This document shows, piece by piece, positions 32,498-43,473 of a stretch of DNA of 64,000 bases (the first letter of the stretch is position 1; each line of letters begins with the position of its first letter). Position numbers and translations under genes: made by a program. The notes below the pieces were generated by a model. That model worked only from the letters and a program-made list of their open reading frames with translations, was not told the origin of the DNA and searched no databases. This stretch comes from Fistulifera solaris (Eukaryota > Bacillariophyta > Bacillariophyceae > Naviculales > Stauroneidaceae), in the NCBI GenBank assembly GCA_030295235.1, contig AP026136.1, positions 806,001 to 870,000 of the forward strand, given 5' to 3'.

Positions 32498-33862
32498 TTA
32501 TTTCGCCATTTCCTCCGAGAGCGCAAACAGTCTACCCTTTCGAACGGGACAAATTACATATTCATCCACAAACGGATCTTCTTCTCGCTGGGCATTCACT
32601 TCGTGCAGTATTACAATGGCATCTCCTTGGATGTCTTTGGGCAAGAATGTCGTCCCTGTTTTGGTAAAGAAAATTTCTCCGCCCTCGTCCGGTGTTTCAC
32701 ACAACACCAGAACACTCGCCAATACGTTGTCTTCGTTCGCCAGAGTGACGCGTATCATGGAATCATCACTTTCTAGTAGGTCAGCAGTAGTGTGGCACGT
32801 CGTAGAACCATCCGCATCAATGCTGCAATCTTCTTGTTTCTGGGTAGGCTCCATCCAACGCACTTGCATCAACGGATCTTTGTCGATGTTGGCGGTCATT
32901 TCCGTAGCATACGATACCAGTTGTTCTACTTTCTCCATAAACAGTCCCACCAGTTTATTCGAAGACTTGGCTTTGCGAGGTAGAGCATCGTGTGTCACAG
33001 CTTGTCGCAAGGCATGACACTCGGAGCCCGTGACAAATTGTTGCACACGCTGAATTTTACTATAATCCGATTCAAACAACTTTTGCGTTTTGAATTTTTG
33101 TTTTTGTCCCCGTGCCGGTTGAAAGGTCCAAGTGGAATTGACTATTGAAGTGGTGGTGGTCGTATTCATCGTATCCCGACACGCGTACGTACTCCACGAA
33201 CGTCCCATTTGTTTGCGCAATTGACTCTGAAATTGAATTTCGTCCGCCGTTTCTTGCATCGATAATGCCAATTGTTGTTCCATACAATCGGCGAGTCGGT
33301 CTATTTTTTCCGTGTCACTCAACGAAGTGTCATTTTGCACGGATTGTTGACATTCTTCGAGGGCTTCTTTGGCTTTTCTCCGGGCCCGTGTTTTATGATC
33401 TTCGACTGTCACAACAAAGTTCTCGTCCACAATGAAAACTGAATAACAAAGAGATTCAGTGAATGAGTACGTGATAGAAAATATTATGATTGTAATGACT
33501 CCGCATGTAAGACTTACTTTGATCCTCATTCGCACTGACAGTGAAATAGGCTTTGCGACATTCTTCTTGCTTGCAAGTTCCGGTCTTTTGCTGGGCAATT
33601 CTTGCACTTCAAACGAATGCGTCACATACGAATTAATGGAACTATCCCCTCCATTAACTAATCCGCCATCGGTATTGGAACCCGCCAATTCTTTCGTTTG
33701 CGGATGAATCCAGAAAAAGTCAATTTTACAACCCGCTCGATTTTGTACGACAATGTTGCGCGACGAAGGATTCCCGTCTTTGCGGTATCGTGCCGTGCCA
33801 AGGGAGAAACGACTTAAGAATAAGATAGTGGTGAAAAGAAAAGAATTGAATCGATTCATCAT
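32498..33862 (-). CDS. Secreted protein with VHL-like N-terminus and degenerate P4H-like C-terminus (one frame break)
   Basis: Exons 33862-33518 and 33438-32498 (79-nt GT-AG intron), about 428 residues. A signal peptide (FLFTTILFLSRFSLGTA) is followed by NIVVQNRAGCKIDFFWIHPQTKEL...INSYVTHSFEVQELPSK, close in layout to the VHL beta domain (N-W-D...SY-GH-W-F). Next come a Cys pair (CKQEECRKAYFTVSANEDQ) and a coiled coil. The C-terminal part (SVLVLCETPDEGGEIFF...TTFLPKDIQGDAIVIL...DEYVICPVRKGRLFAL) lines up with prolyl 4-hydroxylases. But the distal His before CPV is replaced, and the H-x-D pair is not evident, so catalysis is doubtful. One A seems lost just before CKQEEC. Confidence 0.6.
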   Translation of the reverse strand: MMNRFNSFLFTTILFLSRFSLGTARYRKDGNPSSRNIVVQNRAGCKIDFFWIHPQTKELAGSNTDGGLVNGGDSSINSYVTHSFEVQELPSKRPELASKKNVAKPISLSVRMRIKVSLTCGVITIIIFSITYSFTESLCYSVFIVDENFVVTVEDHKTRARRKAKEALEECQQSVQNDTSLSDTEKIDRLADCMEQQLALSMQETADEIQFQSQLRKQMGRSWSTYACRDTMNTTTTTSIVNSTWTFQPARGQKQKFKTQKLFESDYSKIQRVQQFVTGSECHALRQAVTHDALPRKAKSSNKLVGLFMEKVEQLVSYATEMTANIDKDPLMQVRWMEPTQKQEDCSIDADGSTTCHTTADLLESDDSMIRVTLANEDNVLASVLVLCETPDEGGEIFFTKTGTTFLPKDIQGDAIVILHEVNAQREEDPFVDEYVICPVRKGRLFALSEEMAK

Positions 33863-34126
33863 GGTTAGTGGTGGTTGTTTTTATGACCTTTTGGTTCGAG
33901 CGTTTGCGCTGAGCGACGCGATGCGATGATAGAGATGGCAATGCGAACAGTGACTTTTTTTGAAACGGTCTGGCTTTTCTTTTTACGCTACGTAAGAGTA
34001 GCCTTACCGGTATTCAGGTTAGCTGATTGTAAACCAACTTCGCACGTCTCAACGTCGTATGGTTATAACCCGTACGTTAATGAAGTGAAAAGACTTGCAA
34101 TCTCTACGACCTCTTTTCTTGTACTG

Positions 34127-34135
34127 TACCAGGTA
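34127..34135. promoter_or_regulatory. TACCWGGTA palindrome
   Basis: TACCAGGTA within a longer GTACCAGGTAC, 180 bp upstream of the sterol reductase ATG. Confidence 0.45.
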
Positions 34136-34146
34136 CGAGACCACGT

Positions 34147-34170
34147 CTCCTCGCTCCTCGCTCCTCGCTC
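34147..34170. repeat. CTCCTCG tandem repeat
   Basis: Three perfect 7-bp units plus a partial fourth in the leader region of the sterol reductase gene. Confidence 0.7.
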
Positions 34171-34315
34171 TTCACACATCTGAATCAACAATCGACACGG
34201 CCATTATTTTGGATTCCTTCCTTTCTCAAACTTTATCGCTGTCATTGTCGCAATCGCGTCTGGATCTGCTTTTCTACTATACTACAACAACTACTTCTTC
34301 TTCTTCTTTTTTAGA

Positions 34316-35614
34316 ATGACAAAAGGAGATTCATTTCCGTACGAATTCGGTGGCCCCATCGGTACCGCCTTGAATATATTCTTCCTTCCGATCCTCATTT
34401 TGTGTTTGACACAGTGGAGTGCGGTCGGATCGGTCGATTTGGCAACGCTACAAATTCCCACCAATGTCGATACTTTGGCGAAATGTATCGTGGGACTCGT
34501 GACATGGTTTCTCTTTCAAGTTTTATTAGAACGTATGTTGCCTTGTAAACTCGTACAGGGAACGCCCTTACAAGGTGTCTTTGTTTGGAAATCGATTTCC
34601 ACCAAAGAATGCCTCGAATATCGCATCAATGGTCATTTGGCTTTTTGGGTCACGTTTTTAGTTTTACAAACGGGCTGGATCGTAAAACACGAAGAAAGTG
34701 GGACCTGGCAATTCACTTCCTTTCCTCTCAGTGGTCTTTACGATGTCACCGCTGAATTGGCAGTGGGGACATCTATACTGTGTTTTGGATTGAGTCTCTA
34801 TCTTTATCTGTCGTCATTTATCGGAAACAGACGATTGGCTGTTCCCGGGACGTCGGGGAATGTTGTTTACGATTTCTGGATGGGACGGGAACTCAATCCC
34901 CGCATTGGGAGTTTCGATTGGAAAGAATTTTGTGAATTGCGACCGGGTCTCATGGGATGGATGATTCTCAATCTAGCCTATTGTCAAAAACAAAAAGAAG
35001 TACAGGGATATGTTTCTATGAGTATGATGTTGTTGCAATGTTTTCAAGGACTCTACGTATGGGATGCCTTGTATCAAGAGGAAGCGATCCTCACGACGAT
35101 GGATATCACCACGGATGGCTTTGGTTATATGCTCGCATTTGGAGACCTGGCGTGGGTGCCCTTTACGTACACGTTACAAGCTCGTTATTTGGTACTGCAC
35201 GACCCACAATTGAGTGTCACGGCGCTGACAGCGATTCTCGCTCTTCATATCGTGGGGTATGTAACGTTTCGCGGAGCAAATGGACAGAAAGATATCTTTC
35301 GAAGAAATCCCGAAGATCCCGCTGTGGCTCACTTGACTTACTTGAAAACGAAACGCGGTACAAAACTGTTGACGAGTGGCTGGTGGGGTATGGCTCGGAA
35401 AATCAACTATACGGGCGATTGGATCATGGGCCTTACATGGTGTATGGTATGTGGATTCAACAGCATCGTACCTTACTTCTACGCCATTTATTTCTTGATT
35501 CTTTTAATCCATCGATCGATTCGCGATGATCATGCTTGTCAGGAAAAGTACGGCAGCGATTGGGATGAATACAAACGAAAAGTTCCGTATCGATTCATTC
35601 CCGGTCTAATTTAA
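34316..35614 (+). CDS. Sterol C14 (delta-14) reductase, ERG24/FACKEL/LBR family
   Basis: 432 residues, single exon, eight or more membrane segments. Family signatures: DFWMGRELNPRIGSFDWKEFCELRPGLMGW, DGFGYMLAFGDLAWVPFTYTLQARYL, and the C-terminal block SGWWGMARKINYTGDWIMGLTWC...HRSIRDDHACQEKYGSDWDEYKRKVPYRFIPGL. The enzyme sits in the ER membrane and reduces the C14-C15 double bond left by CYP51 with NADPH. FGDLAWVPFTYTLQARYL favours C14 reductase over the related 7-dehydrocholesterol reductase (which usually has W-P--YTLQ--YL). The usual RHPNY before the last helices is ARKINYTGD here, a small departure. The gene is intact. Confidence 0.85.
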   Translation: MTKGDSFPYEFGGPIGTALNIFFLPILILCLTQWSAVGSVDLATLQIPTNVDTLAKCIVGLVTWFLFQVLLERMLPCKLVQGTPLQGVFVWKSISTKECLEYRINGHLAFWVTFLVLQTGWIVKHEESGTWQFTSFPLSGLYDVTAELAVGTSILCFGLSLYLYLSSFIGNRRLAVPGTSGNVVYDFWMGRELNPRIGSFDWKEFCELRPGLMGWMILNLAYCQKQKEVQGYVSMSMMLLQCFQGLYVWDALYQEEAILTTMDITTDGFGYMLAFGDLAWVPFTYTLQARYLVLHDPQLSVTALTAILALHIVGYVTFRGANGQKDIFRRNPEDPAVAHLTYLKTKRGTKLLTSGWWGMARKINYTGDWIMGLTWCMVCGFNSIVPYFYAIYFLILLIHRSIRDDHACQEKYGSDWDEYKRKVPYRFIPGLI

Positions 35615-35658
35615 CCAAATAAGAAAGTCTCTTGTAGCGCTGGTGTTGTTATGAATTA

Positions 35659-37439
35659 TTACAAAGTTTCTGCTAGTTTCATTATGCGATTTTTCCATGC
35701 GTCCACGGTGACTCTGCTTGTTGGAGGAGCCAACGATAATTCATCGAAAGGGCTTTCTCGGGCAATTCGGATCATCGATGCAAGAACTCCCGGATGACGT
35801 GCAACGCATCTTTGATTACCGGGATTATTGGAGAGAACCCATAGGATCTGTATTACTGGAGCGTGCAAAGTTTGCCACGTAGTCGCCCGAACGATGACTG
35901 ACAAGAAATGCGGCTCGCGTGTCAGCCGCGACCATAAACATTCATCGTGGCTGTTGGAAATGACCATCTGGCGGAATGCAAAATCATACTCTTCACTATG
36001 TGAAGCGAAGGTGACGGGTGCACAGATATGACTTGCGACATGCAGTCGATCAATCCAACAAAGTCATGGATAACTTCGCAATGCGCTTGTGCTATTTGCA
36101 CGAGGAGACGGGAACTCATTTCGATTGTTCGATCCACGACTTCGTCGTCGTGAGGGATGACTAATAGTGACTTGCAGATTGCTATCAAATCATCGCGGGA
36201 TATCATCGCCGTATTTTCGTGCGTCAGCAAAACGAACAATATCGGTAGGAGAACACGAGAGGCCTCTCGGCTGGTGTGCACGGTGCCAGCTAACGAAGTT
36301 ACGTCGTAATCGTCCTTCGGTTTACCGATTAAAGGAGAACATACGAGAATCTTTCGCATAAGCAATGAAATCAAGTCTTGGAGCTCTGTTTTGCTTTTGA
36401 CTGAGGTGAGCATCTGCTGTATTTCTTTAGTTCCATTTGTTTCGGCTCCAACGTCGGATGACCAAAACAAATTTAGGGCGGGAAATGTCAAGCCAAAAGA
36501 TTGCTCTAGAACTGCACTGATATCAATGTAGCAATGGCCAATCTCACTAGGAAAATCCTTTCCATTACACGATTCTCTCTTTCTCGATAGCATTTCTGTT
36601 AAAGCCATTGGTTCTTGTGAATGGATCACATTAGCTTTGGATGAGTGTCTAGAAAGCCTTTGTTCAAGCTGGACTAGCAGCTTTTGTGCACTAGATTTGG
36701 TTTCGATGTCTTCATGACTGACACAGGTCAAGTTTTTGATGACAAATGAGATATACGCACTTGAAATCTGACGTTGTAAAATGCACTTCTTAGCGGTCGA
36801 TCCGGTAGGTTTCAAGATCGACGTAGCCATTTTCATGAGAGGACATCCCAGTTCGTTCCAACACCGCCGAGGCCATCGTTCGAGACTGTACTCCGAAGCT
36901 TCATCTATGTTCTGTGTGTTAATTGAACTCAATCGTAGGATTAATGGCAAAAGAAGACTCAGCATCTCTTCCTGTTCTTCAATCGATAGAAATTGGACGT
37001 CGAACTGCTTGTGTACTGAAACCAGCGTGTTTGTCATATCCCTCACCAGCAAGTAACCTGTTTCAACTTCATTTTTTCGAACAAGATTTTGGTGGGCGTT
37101 GCTCGAATATATGGCATTAAAATGGGAAAAATTATCGAGCAAAATTCGGCAATGATACGAAATCGACAGTAAGAGCAGGTTAATTAGGACCTTCGCGGAA
37201 TATTGGAAATCCGACCGCTGCAATGGATTTGACGCTTGTTTGAAAGTGTTGACAACACGAAGAAGCACATTTGCCCGCTTTAGCACTTCGTGGAAGTCTT
37301 CTTTTCTACGAGACCCCTCAAAGATCGCTACGGGCAGATCACGGCTCAAGTCGGTCACATTGTAATACAAGTCCTCCGCTAAGATTCTATCCTGCTGAAT
37401 GCAGTTTGTTACTCGAAGCGGCTGGCTGTACGAAGCCAT
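35659..37439 (-). CDS. ARM/HEAT-like helical protein of unknown function (one frame break)
   Basis: About 593 residues. All-helical pattern with many Leu-rich pairs (LINLLLLSISYHCRILL, LSLLLPLILRLSS, ASRVLLPILFVLL). The C-terminal 100 residues look like an ARM repeat: HAPVIQILWVLSNNPGNQRCVARHPGVLASMIRIARESP. I do not recognise the family. The frame changes at about 35969-35974 by one lost base; both sides remain in register in sense (ILHSA|QMVISNSHDECLW). No targeting peptide. It lies tail-to-tail with the sterol reductase gene, 44 bp apart. Confidence 0.5.
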
Positions 37440-37946
37440 CGTTCATTATAATTGGTAAGCAATGTTCCATTTAAACTCGCTGGATGAATGGTTTTCATTC
37501 GCAGATTGTCTTCACAATTTGCTTTGTATTTATCCTTCCGTCACACATAAACTCCACATAGCCATTTCGGCGGAGTGGGCGACCTTGTCTTCGCCGATTT
37601 CGAGTTCGTAGCGGTTTATTGCACTATCTCTTTGTGTATAATTCCAGTACCGGTTGAATTGGCTGTTCCGGGAATGCAATCAGAGTGATTTAGTCACGAA
37701 TTCCTAAGGTGGTCCTGTATGTCCGTGCGTCCACCTACGACATTCGTCATACGTCGCAGCATTTCGCTACTCTGTAGTCTATTACGGCCCACTAGAGTAT
37801 TCTTTGCCCATTCTTCATGATTGTGAACGTTCGGTGGATCATGATCCTCGAATGGGGAGGTGTGATTTCGAATTTGAAACAAAAGCTGACGTTAAGGTTG
37901 GGGCGCCCGTCGGCTCTTTGGTTTGAAAAACAAATGGCTTATGTCT

Positions 37947-37975
37947 TACCTGGTACAGTATAGTAGTACCTGGTA
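37947..37975. promoter_or_regulatory. Pair of TACCWGGTA palindromes
   Basis: TACCTGGTA at 37947-37955 and 37967-37975, 20 bp start to start (about two helical turns), 508 bp upstream of the ARM/HEAT-like gene. Confidence 0.45.
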
Positions 37976-38238
37976 GTGTCATGTCGTGCGAAACCATACT
38001 GGTGATGATTCAACGGATAAGGTTTGAGTTACTCGGTGAGCTTTTCGCATTTTTCTGCCTTGTGATTACTCGGCAGAGCGGACCATCTTTCTTTCATTTT
38101 AAGCCGACTTTATACACACATGATCCCTTTAACTGAGACTTTGATGTATGGTGTAACAGAATCTGGCTATCCTACGCTTACCGCTCATTATGACCGTCTA
38201 TAATAGGCGACTATCGTCGCGTTATACATGGATACCAG

Positions 38239-38247
38239 TACCTGGTA
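38239..38247. promoter_or_regulatory. TACCWGGTA palindrome
   Basis: TACCTGGTA, 800 bp upstream of the ARM/HEAT-like ATG and 451 bp beyond the HDAC stop. Confidence 0.35.
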
Positions 38248-38697
38248 AATCCTTCTCCGTATTCCCTCGACTCGGCTGTCCAATACGGTCACGTCTTTCC
38301 GAGAAACGTAAGGCGTGATGAGAAAGTTCTACCACGACACAAACGTTTGAGCGTCAGAGTACCCCAACAGCTCTGAAAAGGAGAATCAGTTGAGCTTGCA
38401 AAAACGAGTTTTTTCGCTAATAACTGCATAGGACTTTATCCGTCAACCATTTGTATGCGTTCCTGTTGTGACACCAGAAGAAACATTCTCGAATTCCTGA
38501 TAGCACAAAAGTCTACCGTTGATCGAATTTGATTGTTCTTCTTGCATTTCAAAGCCGTCGTAAATCGTGTATCTACAAACCAGCATTTCCTTCTTCACTA
38601 TCGTTATTTCACAGTATTCACTCGCCAAGGATATCCAGTTTAATATCAATCATCTGGTAAAGCATCTGGCGAAGCGCCACTCCATTCCGATGCTCAA

Positions 38698-41600
38698 TCA
38701 TTTTGTTGAACGCGCTAGTGCTCGAACATGTTCGCAAACGCAGTCAATAAAACCTTCTGCATAGCATTTCTCTAGTCTCGCTTGAAGAGCAAGTGGGACC
38801 TGGTCGTCCATATCCGAAGGAAGGTCATCTCCCAGATCAAGTAATCGGGAAGGCTGAAGAAATGAATTAGGGACAGTGCTGCCGCCATTGGCAGCGGACA
38901 GAATTTGATTGGGCACAGATGAGTTTAGAGTTACGCCGTCGTCTTTCTCTCGGTGATCGGAGTCAGTGATCAACTTTGTTTCTGAGACGCCAGCGGTATC
39001 TTTGCTAGTAGTAGTAGCATCATCTTGGAACACATCTGCAACGCCGTTTTGGGAGGAGATGGTACACGTCGGCGTAACACCGACACCCAAACACACTGAA
39101 GACGAAATCGAAATGGAGTCCCCATTTGCATTGCGTCGTTGTTCTCTACAGCAAGGAACACCTGTTTTGACGAAAACAAGCCAAGCGCGTATCCAAAATT
39201 AGAGAGAGTCTTTCACGTTGCCGTTTCATTAATTCTAACTTACCGTACCCCCCTTCTAAGATGCTAACGACTCTTCCGCTGCAAAACTTCGCAGCGAGAG
39301 AGCATATAACGTCTGTTATGTGGCCAAAATCAGCTGCAGATAATCCACCTAGTCCCATCGGATCGCATTTGTGGGCGTCAAAACCGGCGGAAATAATGAC
39401 CATATCGGGTAAGAACGTTGACACTTTTGGGACAACCTTGCTGATAAGAGCCAGGCCGATATCGTGAGATAAAACCTTTTCACCAAGCGGAATGTTTAAA
39501 ACGCCTTCGTGGGGCGATGTGTCACCGCACCGACCTGGATAGATACCTTGCTTGGCACTGCCGGCTAGGACGTGCAACTGGTGATCAGGGTCATCTTCCA
39601 TTGTAACCCCGTTCACATGAGCACCGCCTGCGTGCATTGACACGTACAAGAATCGAGGATCGTACGTCGAGCAGAGAATATCTTGTGTCCCGTTGCCGTG
39701 GTGGACATCAAAGTCGATAACACAGACTTTGCTCAAACCAAGTCCCCCTTCTGACACCGGCGCGACGGCATAGAGCGCTGCACAAGCAGCCGCGTTCAAT
39801 ATACAGAAGCCGTTTGAAACAGCTTTCATTGGATGGAGCATCTTTCCTGCATGATGACCGGGTGGCCTCGTCGCACAGAATGCAGTAGAAGCTTCTGCAT
39901 AAATGATTTTGTCTACCGCCGACACAACAGTCGCCACTGCAGCGACGGCTGCATCCCATGTACCTTTCGATCCCCCTAGGAAAAGTGATTAGCAGTACTT
40001 TCCGCAGTTACAGTCCAAAGCTGGAATCCACTTACTTGTGTCTGCCCCTCCATCACCAGAGCTGTCATCTGTGAGTATGAGTCCTCTATCGCTATCTCTT
40101 GCCAAAGCGCAGCGCATTCTCATCCGTTCAAGATATGATTTTGCATGAGCCATCGGCAAAACCTTTTTCAAAACAAAATCAATGTAGACGTCATTAACCG
40201 ATGGCACAATACTGTGGTATGGATTAGTGCCAGCACCTGCTAGCTTTGCTCCCTTCAATGCTGCTGGTAGCCGCACAGCCCGCTCAAAGCATCCGTCAGA
40301 AGTCCTGTGTCCGTTGCAACGATAATCACTCATGACAAGAGACACACGCTTGCAATGGCTCTCTCCAGCAACGGTATGAAGAATCTGTTTGTAAACTCGT
40401 TCGATGAAAAGATTCCACTCTGCTAAGACTTCATGTCTCTCGCCACCATACATTGTTAAAGTTTCTATGCCGATGCGTTTCACCATTATCCAGTATTTGA
40501 TAGTTGATTTTTGCTTTTTCCGATTCTCGGCGGGTGAGTTACATTTTAACATTTCACTTAACAGCGCAAATAGCTCGCCAACTGACGTCCGAAGCAGAGT
40601 CACACTTGGAGCAACCTGTTTATCGTTGAAAATGCTTTTCAGAATCGATAGCCCAGTTACCATCGTCTGAAACAAATCATTAGTAGGACCCGAGTTCTTG
40701 TCCCCTTCAGCGAACAAGGTGGCCGGTGGTAGGCAACTTGTGTCACTCTTTAAATCAACGCTTTGAAATGGGGACAAAGCCGGTGGTGCACCATATGTGA
40801 CGGCTTGAGTTGTTCCTTCCGCCGAATGAAATCCCCAACATCCTGGAGGCTCCATCACCTTTACGATTTCGTGCAATTGAAGGGGTTGCTCCTCTTCCGA
40901 CATAAGCCGCTTGCCATCATTGACTCGATTTAACTGGTCAAGAATGTAAGCAAATGGTAGTTCTAGTATGACTCGGGGAAAATGCGGTGCTTGAATTGAC
41001 ATGACATGCGTCTCAAACAGACCAGCACTTGCTCGATCCGTTGGCGTCATTTTTGCGTGGAGATGATTCTTCGCGTACAGTTTCAGTGCCATTGCCAAGC
41101 GGTGGCCGTCTACATATCGCTGAAAAACTTGTTTGGGTAATCCAGTAAATTGAAATGACATGCGCAACTCGTTCATGTCAAGTTTACCGTTCGCACCAAA
41201 CGTGTATTCCTTGATCATTTCATCAGTCGCTTCCACCGATTCGAGAAGAAACAAAGGCACTGATGCAAAAGCCGAGACTGGCGCTTCCGACATTCCGTCC
41301 GGCTTACGAGATCGGGCTGCACTGTGATCGGCTTGCCAATAGGGAGCCAAGAATATCAGGTCCACCTTTTGTTTGGCACTGTTTCTTTTTCCCACTTGAG
41401 TAGTTCCCACCGCTTCGGACACGTGCATAACTCTTGCTGGCCAATAGACACCCGGTCTTGCTCCTTTGCCGAAACTAGCCGCTAATACAATCCCGTAATG
41501 AATTCCTGGAACGATGTAATCGGCGTTTCCTCCGTATCGAGCGGACTTGCGATTGTTGTCGGTCTGTAAAGAACTGATGTATTTGCGTTCCCACTTCCGT

Positions 41601-42408
41601 TTCGCCTTGAGCACCTCTTCGTATTCCAAATCAAAGCATGTCTTCTCATCGATCCACAATGCTTTCCACAAATCACCAATTTCTGCATCATGTACGTAAG
41701 CGATGATGACAGCATCACTTTCCATCCAACGGATTTTGGCAGCAATGTGATAGGCTCCACCCGTAGCGCCCACCGGTGTGAGGACTCGTTTGGTGACCCA
41801 ACCATCTTCACGAAGCACATCCGGATCGTAACTCATTCTCCGTACGGCTTCTTCCATCGCTTGGACATTGGACGCGTCCACGGACCGGATCATGGCTCTG
41901 GCCGATGAGGGTGTACCATCCTTATGATAAACGTAGCGTAGCAGATTGTATACCCACGTTGCCGCACCGGGGATATTCTGGGCCCAAGTAATGAAGGGCT
42001 GTTTGAACGACGACTTCTTTTCTTTGACTGGCACTTTCGGGTTGGTGACTTCCTTATCCAAGTAGGCGATATTTCCGCTCCAATCGGGTCGCCACTCGTC
42101 TTGTTCGGGAGGCACATGGAATTGAAGAACGCGTTCCAGTTCCTTGATTTCGAAATCTGACAAAGGAAGGACTGTTCGGATATTAACGTTTCGGTTGGGG
42201 TGGTCCTTTTCCAAATCGACAAAGGCACGTACAACTTCATCATCGAGGCTCACAAACGGATCCGTGGGTAATGAGGTATCGGCAAATGGATTCGATGGTC
42301 CTTTTTCTTTTCAAGTTCATCGGTCTTCAATTGCTTTCCGCTCTTTACATCATTATCTTGAGAAACAAAGGAGGTACTTCTCTTTCGACTCCCCGCCGCG
42401 GTGCTCAT
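38698..42408 (-). CDS. Class II histone deacetylase with large N-terminal region (one frame break)
   Basis: Exons 42408-40036, 39975-39244 and 39161-38698 (introns 60 and 82 nt), about 1189 residues. The catalytic domain holds RPPGHHAG, FDVHHGNGTQDIL, GFDAHKCDP and SILEGGYGVPCC; the paired His, the Asp zinc ligands and the Gly-Tyr are kept, so it should be active. The N-terminal 750 residues contain basic and helical parts plus GVYWPARVMHV...VDLIFLAPYW, PWWP-like, hinting at nucleosome binding. The frame read from the second exon half is closed upstream by no ATG; the true start is ATG 42408 (MSTAAGSRKRSTSFVS), joined if one G is restored near 42296-42300 (EKKK|GPSNPFADTSLP). The Ser/Asp-rich tail is likely disordered. 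Confidence 0.88.
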
Positions 42409-42900
42409 CTCTTCGTACTTTCACTGTTGCGAGAGTGGCACGCACTTGCAAGTATTGCAATGAGAATACTGATATGCAATTACTTTCACTGCAAGAACAA
42501 CCCTTAAAAAACTCCGCACTTGATTGGTTGGAAACAACTCTTTCGTGCACTTTAGTTTTACGACCATTCGGCTGGGAACGCCAATGCTTTCGCCATCATT
42601 TGCCGCCATTACGCGCGCGCGGCGGAGGACGAGGACGATTATTATAGGGAGGGGGTTTTCAATACCGTATCGCAACGGCATGCGGTACACGACTTTGCAG
42701 GTAAAAAGTGAAAAAGTCGTTTGAACGCGGAAAGACATTTCCTGCGTTCCTTTAACACATTGAGCACTTTTCATCACTACCACTAAATACGTACTGGTAT
42801 CACAACAATTACCAAGCACAATAGGAGCGCATAATTCTTTTACATAAATTGAACCTTTCACTCCTGGTTATACGGACCTACTGGTGCCTCTATTCACACA
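42409..42900. other. Divergent region HDAC / SELENOS
   Basis: 492 bp shared promoter. GC-rich patch (GCGCGCGCGGCGG) at about 42615-42627. No palindrome copies. Minus-strand open frame 42421-42861 is judged non-coding. Confidence 0.4.
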
Positions 42901-43057
42901 ATGGAAGCCATTCATCAAATTGCTTCGACAATCAACAACGGTCTCAAGTACCTTCAAGATAATTCACTCGTGATCTTCACTGGCGTGGCGGTGTTATGGG
43001 TCATCCGCGGGCGGTTTATGCAATGGCTCGATCCGTCCAAGCAAGGTGTCACTCTAA

Positions 43058-43095
<38 letters not shown>

Positions 43096-43470
43096 CCATC
43101 ACCATCATCACTGGGTACAAACCAAGACGAACGCTTGAATGATATGTTGCGTGTGCGCCAGAAACAGCAAGAAGAAGCGGAACGAAAATCCAAACTAGCC
43201 GCACAAGAGCGAAAAGTAAAAGAAGCGGAAGAAAAGAAACGACGGAACGAACTCAATTTGAAAAAGAAGAAAACTGAAACCAAAGGAAATACTTTGGGGA
43301 GCAGTGGAGGCGGCTATAATCCTTTACAACCATGGTCTTCTGGTTCGGGTGGAAGTTATAAGTAAGTGCAACGCGTTTCGCGTCTCTCTTGAAGATGATC
43401 CACTTTCACTCACAAATGGCAATGTCTTTTTAGAGCCCAACGGCGTACTGTTAACCGCGGCTGACGTTAG
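42901..43470 (+). CDS. SELENOS: Selenoprotein S (VIMP-like) with C-terminal Sec codon
   Basis: Exon 1 is 42901-43361, intron 43362-43433 (72 nt, GTAAGT...TTTTTAG), exon 2 43434-43470; 165 residues with Sec. ER-membrane protein that links Derlin and p97/VCP in ER-associated degradation. One membrane helix (NSLVIFTGVAVLWVI), a Ser tract coded by a TCA repeat, a charged coiled coil (VRQKQQEEAERKSKLAAQERKVKEAEEKKRR) and the family tail GGGYNPLQPW. After splicing the tail reads AQRRTVNRG-TGA-R-TAG. The TGA (43462-43464) sits one codon before the stop, exactly where SELENOS proteins have Sec. Without splicing the frame stops at 43365. An alternative acceptor 2 nt downstream would give a short non-Sec end. 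No break. Confidence 0.8.
43062..43110 (+). repeat. TCA trinucleotide microsatellite inside SELENOS
   Basis: About fifteen TCA units, some changed to CCA, code for a poly-Ser/Pro tract between the membrane helix and the coiled coil. Likely variable in length between strains; it keeps frame. Confidence 0.85.
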
Positions 43471-43473
43471 TTG

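Larger units (their letters stand above)
33863..34315. other. Divergent region P4H-like / sterol reductase
   Basis: 453 bp shared promoter region. It holds one TACCAGGTA and, 12 bp further on, a 7-bp tandem repeat. Confidence 0.5.
37440..38697. other. Long 5' region with three TACCWGGTA copies
   Basis: 1258 bp between the ATG of the ARM/HEAT-like gene and the HDAC stop. It holds palindromes at 37947, 37967 and 38239. A 62-codon minus-strand open stretch (37694-37882) has no ATG start and no recognised product. Confidence 0.45.

Noticed and set aside
37694-37882. 62-codon minus-strand frame with SNARE-like heptads
   Set aside because: No ATG, no membrane anchor, and the heptad pattern is weak. 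A piece of a broken gene cannot be excluded.
40036-42253. HDAC start at GTG 42253
   Set aside because: A proper ATG-led coding stretch (MSTAAGSRKR...) lies just upstream in another frame and joins if one G is restored.
42421-42861. 146-codon minus-strand open frame
   Set aside because: No recognisable sequence, lies in the HDAC/SELENOS promoter region, and overlaps the true HDAC N-terminal exon in part.
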